DNA of 64,000 nucleotides from assembly GCF_025751495.1 (NCBI RefSeq), contig NZ_JAOWKZ010000001.1:1-64000 (forward strand), in the 5' to 3' direction. This stretch comes from Albidovulum litorale. GTDB lineage: Bacteria; Pseudomonadota; Alphaproteobacteria; Rhodobacterales; Rhodobacteraceae. Within the stretch, counting starts at the first letter, position 1, and every line of letters begins with the position of its first letter. Below are positions 60,158 through 64,000 of this stretch, piece by piece. The position numbers and the translations under genes are program-made. Under the pieces are notes generated by a model. It was not told the DNA's origin and ran no database searches. It was given only the letters and a program-made list of their open reading frames with translations.

Positions 60158-60994
60158 ATGAAAAACAAACTCCTCCTAATCATCATTGACGGCGTGCCCT
60201 ATGACAACTGGCGCGGGTTCTTCGGCAATCTCGAAGGCTGGGTGGAGGAAGGCGACGCGCGGGTCTGGCGCATGCGTTCGGTCCTGCCCTCGACCTCGGC
60301 CTCCTGCTATGCCTCGATCCATACCGGGGTGACACCGCAGGTTCACGAAGTCACTTCAAACGAGTCGATCTTCCGCGTTGCCGAGCCAGACATTTTTTCG
60401 GAAGTCACGAAGGCGGGCGGCAAGACCGGTGCTGTAGCCCACAGCTTCTGGTCGGAGTTCTTCAACCGGTCCCCGTTCGACCCCGTGCGCGACATCGAAT
60501 ATGACGAACCGGGCCAAAGCCCGATCAGCCATGGCCGCTTTCACACGATGACCGGTTACGGCCACGACAACCAGATGACGCCCTGCGATGCGGACCTTTT
60601 CGCCACGCTGACCATGCTGGCCGAGCGGCATGGCATCGATTACGGTATGCTCCACACCTGCACGCTCGACAGCATGGGCCACCGCTTCACCCATGACTGT
60701 ATCCAGATGGATCTGGCCTGCTTCAAACTTGATGGGCAGCTTGCGCCCTATATTAGCCGCTGGCGGGACGCCGGGTACGAGGTGATCGTCACCGCCGATC
60801 ACGGTCAGTCAAAACGCGGCCATCATGGAGGTGCAGAGGACATGCAACGCGACTTTGCGCTCTATTACTTCGGTTCGGCTGAGGGGCCGGCTCCCGATGC
60901 CCTTCTGGAACAATGTCAGCTTGCCCCGACAATCCTCAAACGCCTCGGCGTGCCGGTGCCCGATAACATGCGCGCGGCGTCGTTCCTTTTCTGA
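60158..60994 (+). CDS. Alkaline-phosphatase-superfamily phosphodiesterase
   Basis: The 278-residue protein has the metal-binding Asp in LLLIIIDGVPYDNW (about 5-18), a Thr/Ser nucleophile in VLPSTSASCYASIHTGVTP (about 43-61), and later LDSMGHRFTHD and VTADHGQSKRGHH metal ligands. This is the type I phosphodiesterase/nucleotide pyrophosphatase plan, though shorter than most members. It starts 18 bp after the S15 gene, so the two are probably cotranscribed. Likely acts on a phosphodiester or phosphonate; unproved. Confidence 0.75.
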   Translation: MKNKLLLIIIDGVPYDNWRGFFGNLEGWVEEGDARVWRMRSVLPSTSASCYASIHTGVTPQVHEVTSNESIFRVAEPDIFSEVTKAGGKTGAVAHSFWSEFFNRSPFDPVRDIEYDEPGQSPISHGRFHTMTGYGHDNQMTPCDADLFATLTMLAERHGIDYGMLHTCTLDSMGHRFTHDCIQMDLACFKLDGQLAPYISRWRDAGYEVIVTADHGQSKRGHHGGAEDMQRDFALYYFGSAEGPAPDALLEQCQLAPTILKRLGVPVPDNMRAASFLF

Positions 60995-61042
60995 AGTCAC
61001 GGCGCATAGACAGATCTCACATATTTCCCAAGCCGCACCCGC

Positions 61043-62347
61043 CTATAGCGGCCGGATCTTCAGCCGCGTGATGCGGTTCTCCTTGCGGGTCAGGACCTCG
61101 AATCTGAAACCGTGGAAGGAAAAGACCTGCCCCTCGGCAGGGATCATCTGCGCCTCGTGAATGACGAGACCGGCGATCGTGTTGGCCTCGTCATCGGGTA
61201 GCGACCAGTCCGTCGCGCGATTGAGGTCGCGGATCGTCATTGCGCCGTCGATAATGCAGTCGCCAGCTTCGGTCATTTTCAGCGGATGCTCGGCGTCGAT
61301 GTCGAACTCGTCGGTGATCTCGCCGACGATCTCCTCGATGATGTCCTCGAGCGTGAGCAGCCCGCGCAGGTCGCCGTATTCATCGACCACGAGCGCGAAA
61401 TGGGTGCGGCGCTTCAGGAACTCACGCATCTGTTCATCAAGCGGCGTCGTCTCGGGCACGAAATAGGCGGGCTTCGCGACGGACATAATGTCGAGGTCAC
61501 GGACCGAGGACAGATTGCCGTCTTCACCGCGCACCGTCTTCTCGACAGCGCGAAGCAGGTCTTTTGAATGGATGACACCGACGATGTTTTCGCGTTCGCC
61601 CTTGTAAAGCGGCAGGCGGGTGTGGGGTGAGGCAAGCACGGTTGAAAGGATGCGTTCCGACCCAGCATCGGCGTCGATCATCATGATCTGGCTGCGGTGG
61701 AGCATGATCTCTTCGACGGTTCGGTCATTGAGGTCGAGCGCGCCGAGTAGGCGGTCTCGCGCCTCTTTGTGCACCGCCCCTTCGGAATGACCGATGGCCA
61801 GTGCGCCGACGATCTCGTCGCGGAACGACAGGATGTGGCTGTCAGGATCTGTACGGACGCCAAAGAGCATCAGGAGGGCCCGGACAATGCCCCGCACGAG
61901 CGTCACGACGGGGCTGAGAACGAGGATCAGAAGCCGGATCGGTCGCGCAACGCGGGATGCTGCGGTCTCAGGCGCGGTGATCGCGTAGGTTTTCGGCAAG
62001 ACCTCGGCAAAGACGAGGACGAGCGCCGTCATCACGAGCGTCGCCACGGCGACGCCATTCGCGCCAAAGAGCCGTGAAAAGAGCGCGGTCGCAAGGGCGG
62101 CCGACAAAATATTGGCGACGTTATTTCCCAGAAGGATCGCACCGATCAGCTTTTCGCTGTCTTCCTTGACGCCCAGGGCGGCATCGGCGCCTCGATTGCC
62201 CTTGTCGGCCTGCGCCCGAAGCTTGCCGCGCGACGCCGCGGTCAACGCGGTCTCGGAGCCCGAGAAGAAGGCCGACAAGAGCAACAGGACGAGGATCGCC
62301 CCGGCTGTCAGCCAGAAACTGCTATCGAGGATCACGTCGGAGGTCAT
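61043..62347 (-). CDS. CNNM/CorC-family membrane protein (HlyC/CorC type)
   Basis: The 434-residue protein has three or four helices in a DUF21 region (LLLLSAFFSGSETALTAASR, about 16-35; LIGAILLGNNVANILSAALA), a CBS pair (about 205-330; RTHFALVVDEYGDLRGLLTL) and a C-terminal CorC domain. Such proteins move or control Mg or Co, or resist divalent ions. The ATG at 62347 is chosen because the first helix starts there. It is upstream of nothing on its strand for 111 bp, and xerD lies beyond. Confidence 0.85.
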   Translation of the reverse strand: MTSDVILDSSFWLTAGAILVLLLLSAFFSGSETALTAASRGKLRAQADKGNRGADAALGVKEDSEKLIGAILLGNNVANILSAALATALFSRLFGANGVAVATLVMTALVLVFAEVLPKTYAITAPETAASRVARPIRLLILVLSPVVTLVRGIVRALLMLFGVRTDPDSHILSFRDEIVGALAIGHSEGAVHKEARDRLLGALDLNDRTVEEIMLHRSQIMMIDADAGSERILSTVLASPHTRLPLYKGERENIVGVIHSKDLLRAVEKTVRGEDGNLSSVRDLDIMSVAKPAYFVPETTPLDEQMREFLKRRTHFALVVDEYGDLRGLLTLEDIIEEIVGEITDEFDIDAEHPLKMTEAGDCIIDGAMTIRDLNRATDWSLPDDEANTIAGLVIHEAQMIPAEGQVFSFHGFRFEVLTRKENRITRLKIRPL

Positions 62348-62457
62348 TCTTGAATTTCCCTTTGGTTGCACCCGTTATGGGGGCGCGACGACGAGGCTGC
62401 AAGATGCGTGGCAGGAGGTGTTATGTCGATTGGCGCCAAACCGGCCCGGTTTGTGCG

Positions 62458-63396
62458 TCACTCGGCATCGCGGGCAAGCGGGTGATGGTCGAGAACGAGG
62501 GTTTTCAGGCGTTCGTCCAGCACATGAGTATAGATCTCGGTCGTCGAGATATCGGCATGGCCCAGCATGGTCTGGATGGCACGCAGGTCGGCGCCTCCGG
62601 CAAGCAGATGGGTCGCAAACGCGTGGCGCAGAACATGCGGCGTTACCCGTGCGGGCGCGACACCGGCCGACATGGCGATATCCTTCAAAAGCCCGTGGAA
62701 CGCCTGCCGCGTCATGTGTCCCGCGCGGCCCCGCGCCGGGAAAAGGTGCTTTCCCGGCGGTGTTCCCGCCTCGCGGCGTGCCAAATCCTCAGCCTCATCG
62801 CGGAGGATCAGCCACGCCGCAAGCGCGTTGCGCGCCGGCGTCGAAAGCGGCACCATGCGTTCCTTGCCGCCCTTGCCCCTGACGAGCAACATCCGCGGAT
62901 CCCCACGCGCGGCAGCGACAGGCAGGCCCACAAGTTCGCTTACCCGCATGCCCGTGGCATAAAGCAACTCCATCAGGCAGGTATTGCGTACTTGTTCGAC
63001 CGGATTGCGGCCGGAGTTGCGTGTCGCTTCAAGAAGTGCTTCGACCTCGGCTTCGGTCAGAATCTTTGGCAGGCTCTTGGCGCGGCCCGGCCCGGTGATC
63101 TGGATCGCGGGATTTTCGGCGCGCCTGCCATCTTCATAGGCGAAACGGAAGAGTTGTCGGATAGATGACAGGCGACGCGCACGGGTTGCCCGCGACAGGC
63201 CTTCGGCATCACAGGAAACCAGATAAGCTTCGATGTCGGCGCGTTCGGCGTTTTCAAAACTTCGCCCACGCCGCGTCAGCCAGCCTGCGAAATCCTTAAG
63301 GTCGCGACCATAGCCGAGAAGCGTGTTCTGCGCCGCGCCCAACTCGGCGGCTTGAGCGTCGAGAAAGGCGGAAATCCAGCTTTCCATTCCGGCCAT
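62458..63396 (-). CDS. xerD: Tyrosine recombinase XerD
   Basis: The 312-residue protein has an N-terminal SAM-like DNA-binding part and a catalytic domain with the family residues: Arg in ATGMRVSELVGLP (about 155-167), His-x-x-Arg in HVLRHAFATHLL (about 254-265), His in LGHADISTTEIYTHV and the nucleophile Tyr in the same stretch (about 284-298). It resolves chromosome dimers with XerC at dif. Size and the neighbours (CNNM gene, unknown gene at 63399) fit the chromosomal xerD of this group rather than a phage integrase. Start ATG 63396. Confidence 0.9.
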   Translation of the reverse strand: MAGMESWISAFLDAQAAELGAAQNTLLGYGRDLKDFAGWLTRRGRSFENAERADIEAYLVSCDAEGLSRATRARRLSSIRQLFRFAYEDGRRAENPAIQITGPGRAKSLPKILTEAEVEALLEATRNSGRNPVEQVRNTCLMELLYATGMRVSELVGLPVAAARGDPRMLLVRGKGGKERMVPLSTPARNALAAWLILRDEAEDLARREAGTPPGKHLFPARGRAGHMTRQAFHGLLKDIAMSAGVAPARVTPHVLRHAFATHLLAGGADLRAIQTMLGHADISTTEIYTHVLDERLKTLVLDHHPLARDAE

Positions 63397-63398
63397 TG

Positions 63399-63998
63399 CT
63401 AGCCTCGCCGATCCAGAAGCATGAGTTCGATCGCGGCCCGCCGCGCCGTGCTTTCCAACCCGACATGACGCAGAAGCACCAGACCGTCGGTGACATCCCG
63501 CAAATCGCCGCGCGCGCCTTCGGTAATCTGGTCGATGGCCAATATCAGCGCCTCGCCCAGCCGTTTTTCCGAGAGCAACATGGAATAATTCGCCGAAGGA
63601 CGAACGCCCTGACTAAAGGCCAGCTTGACCGCGGACCCCATCTGGTCAGGCGCATCTAGACCGGCAACCGATCCTGTTGCGAGACCGACCAGGAAACGGT
63701 CCAGCGGATGATCGGAAGTCCGGCGTCGCGCAACATTTTCGTAGTTTTCCGACAGGAGGCCGATGTGAAAGGCAAGCGCTCCGGCCTCGCCCTCAAGCCC
63801 CATGTCGACTAATTTCTGGCCGTATTCGCTGGCAAAGGATACCTCGATTTCCAGGGCCTGAATATGACGCCAGATGACCGGAAGAATGCCGGCCACCGCG
63901 GCTTTGTCCTGACGGTCCAGTGCGCGGGAGAGGTCCTGCACCGCGCTGACCCGATCCCAGACGCCACCTGACGCAGCAGGTTTCCGTTCGTTGTACAA
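63399..63998 (-). CDS. Unknown protein, probably partial at the right edge
   Basis: The frame gives at least 199 residues and ends two bases before the xerD start. The first codon in the window is a TTG (63998), so the real start is probably outside. It shows no signal peptide or clear motif; it is helical and leucine/alanine rich. I do not recognise the family. Its closeness to xerD suggests a joint operon. Confidence 0.55.
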   Translation of the reverse strand: MYNERKPAASGGVWDRVSAVQDLSRALDRQDKAAVAGILPVIWRHIQALEIEVSFASEYGQKLVDMGLEGEAGALAFHIGLLSENYENVARRRTSDHPLDRFLVGLATGSVAGLDAPDQMGSAVKLAFSQGVRPSANYSMLLSEKRLGEALILAIDQITEGARGDLRDVTDGLVLLRHVGLESTARRAAIELMLLDRRG

Positions 63999-64000
63999 CT

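Noticed and set aside
62458-63396. Tyrosine recombinase as a phage or island integrase
   Set aside because: Length, motifs and neighbours fit chromosomal XerD, and no tRNA attachment site or phage genes are near.

Overview
The window is high-GC DNA that reads as a chromosome or large replicon of a marine-type alphaproteobacterium, most likely a Rhodobacteraceae (Roseobacter-group) member. This rests on the codon and GC style, the carnitine gene order, the choline-sulfatase, the CNNM-type transporter next to xerD, and an intergenic repeat (51794-51831) that I recall from this family. I see no tRNA, rRNA or CRISPR array.

Layout. (1) 1-1265 is an insertion-sequence scrapyard: an IS6-type element running off the left edge, abutting the C-terminal half of another, then a roughly 230-bp decayed IS6 remnant. 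(2) 1361-5853 (minus) is a tight four-gene operon: a VioB-type ferritin-like protein, a GMC flavoenzyme with a likely Fe-S cysteine motif, a sorbitol/gluconate-dehydrogenase-type small subunit, and an acetoacetate-decarboxylase-like protein. I know no pathway for this set. (3) 5933-17632 is a cyclic-nucleotide signalling island: two class III nucleotidyl cyclases (one zinc ribbon/AAA/TPR, one CHASE2 with a FecR partner), three small proteins with membrane segments followed by a cyclic-nucleotide-binding-like domain, and a SulP transporter fused to STAS and a cyclic-nucleotide-binding domain. Each cyclase lacks one of the two residues that normally select adenine. A DUF3307 protein and another IS6 remnant (18181-18670) close the block, so IS6 remnants flank regions 2 and 3.

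(4) 18700-27124 is a divergent catabolic cluster for a quaternary amine: RpiR regulator, Rieske oxygenase and aldehyde dehydrogenase to the left; dimethylglycine-dehydrogenase-like enzyme, enolase-superfamily epimerase/dehydratase and class III aminotransferase to the right. Two near-identical 18-bp palindromes lie between the divergent starts. (5) 27182-27934 is ccdA. (6) 28336-46644 is a surface-glycan region: CDP-hexose genes (rfbF, rfbG, sugar methyltransferase, epimerase), two GtrA flippase-type proteins, two polyprenyl-phosphate sugar GT2 enzymes, a UbiA/DPPR-synthase-like protein, three polytopic glycosyltransferase-like proteins, an FAD oxidoreductase, and an AT-rich arylsulfotransferase-like gene. 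A PepSY membrane protein sits inside.

(7) 46968-54821 is a carnitine/gamma-butyrobetaine catabolic operon: dehydrocarnitine-cleaving BKACE, lipoprotein, carnitine dehydrogenase fused to a thioesterase, SDR, acyl-CoA dehydrogenase, ADP-forming acyl-CoA ligase and enoyl-CoA hydratase. (8) 54971-64000 holds a small membrane-anchored protein, thioredoxin 2, a DUF3775 protein, choline-sulfatase, an S15 hydrolase, a type I phosphodiesterase, a CNNM/CorC protein, XerD and a partial unknown gene.

Two themes run through the window. One is scavenging of methylated amines (carnitine, choline-O-sulfate and probably a cyclic or glycine-type betaine), with glycine betaine as a plausible meeting point. The other is a dense cyclic-nucleotide module next to an unassigned redox operon, which is the best candidate here for something undescribed.
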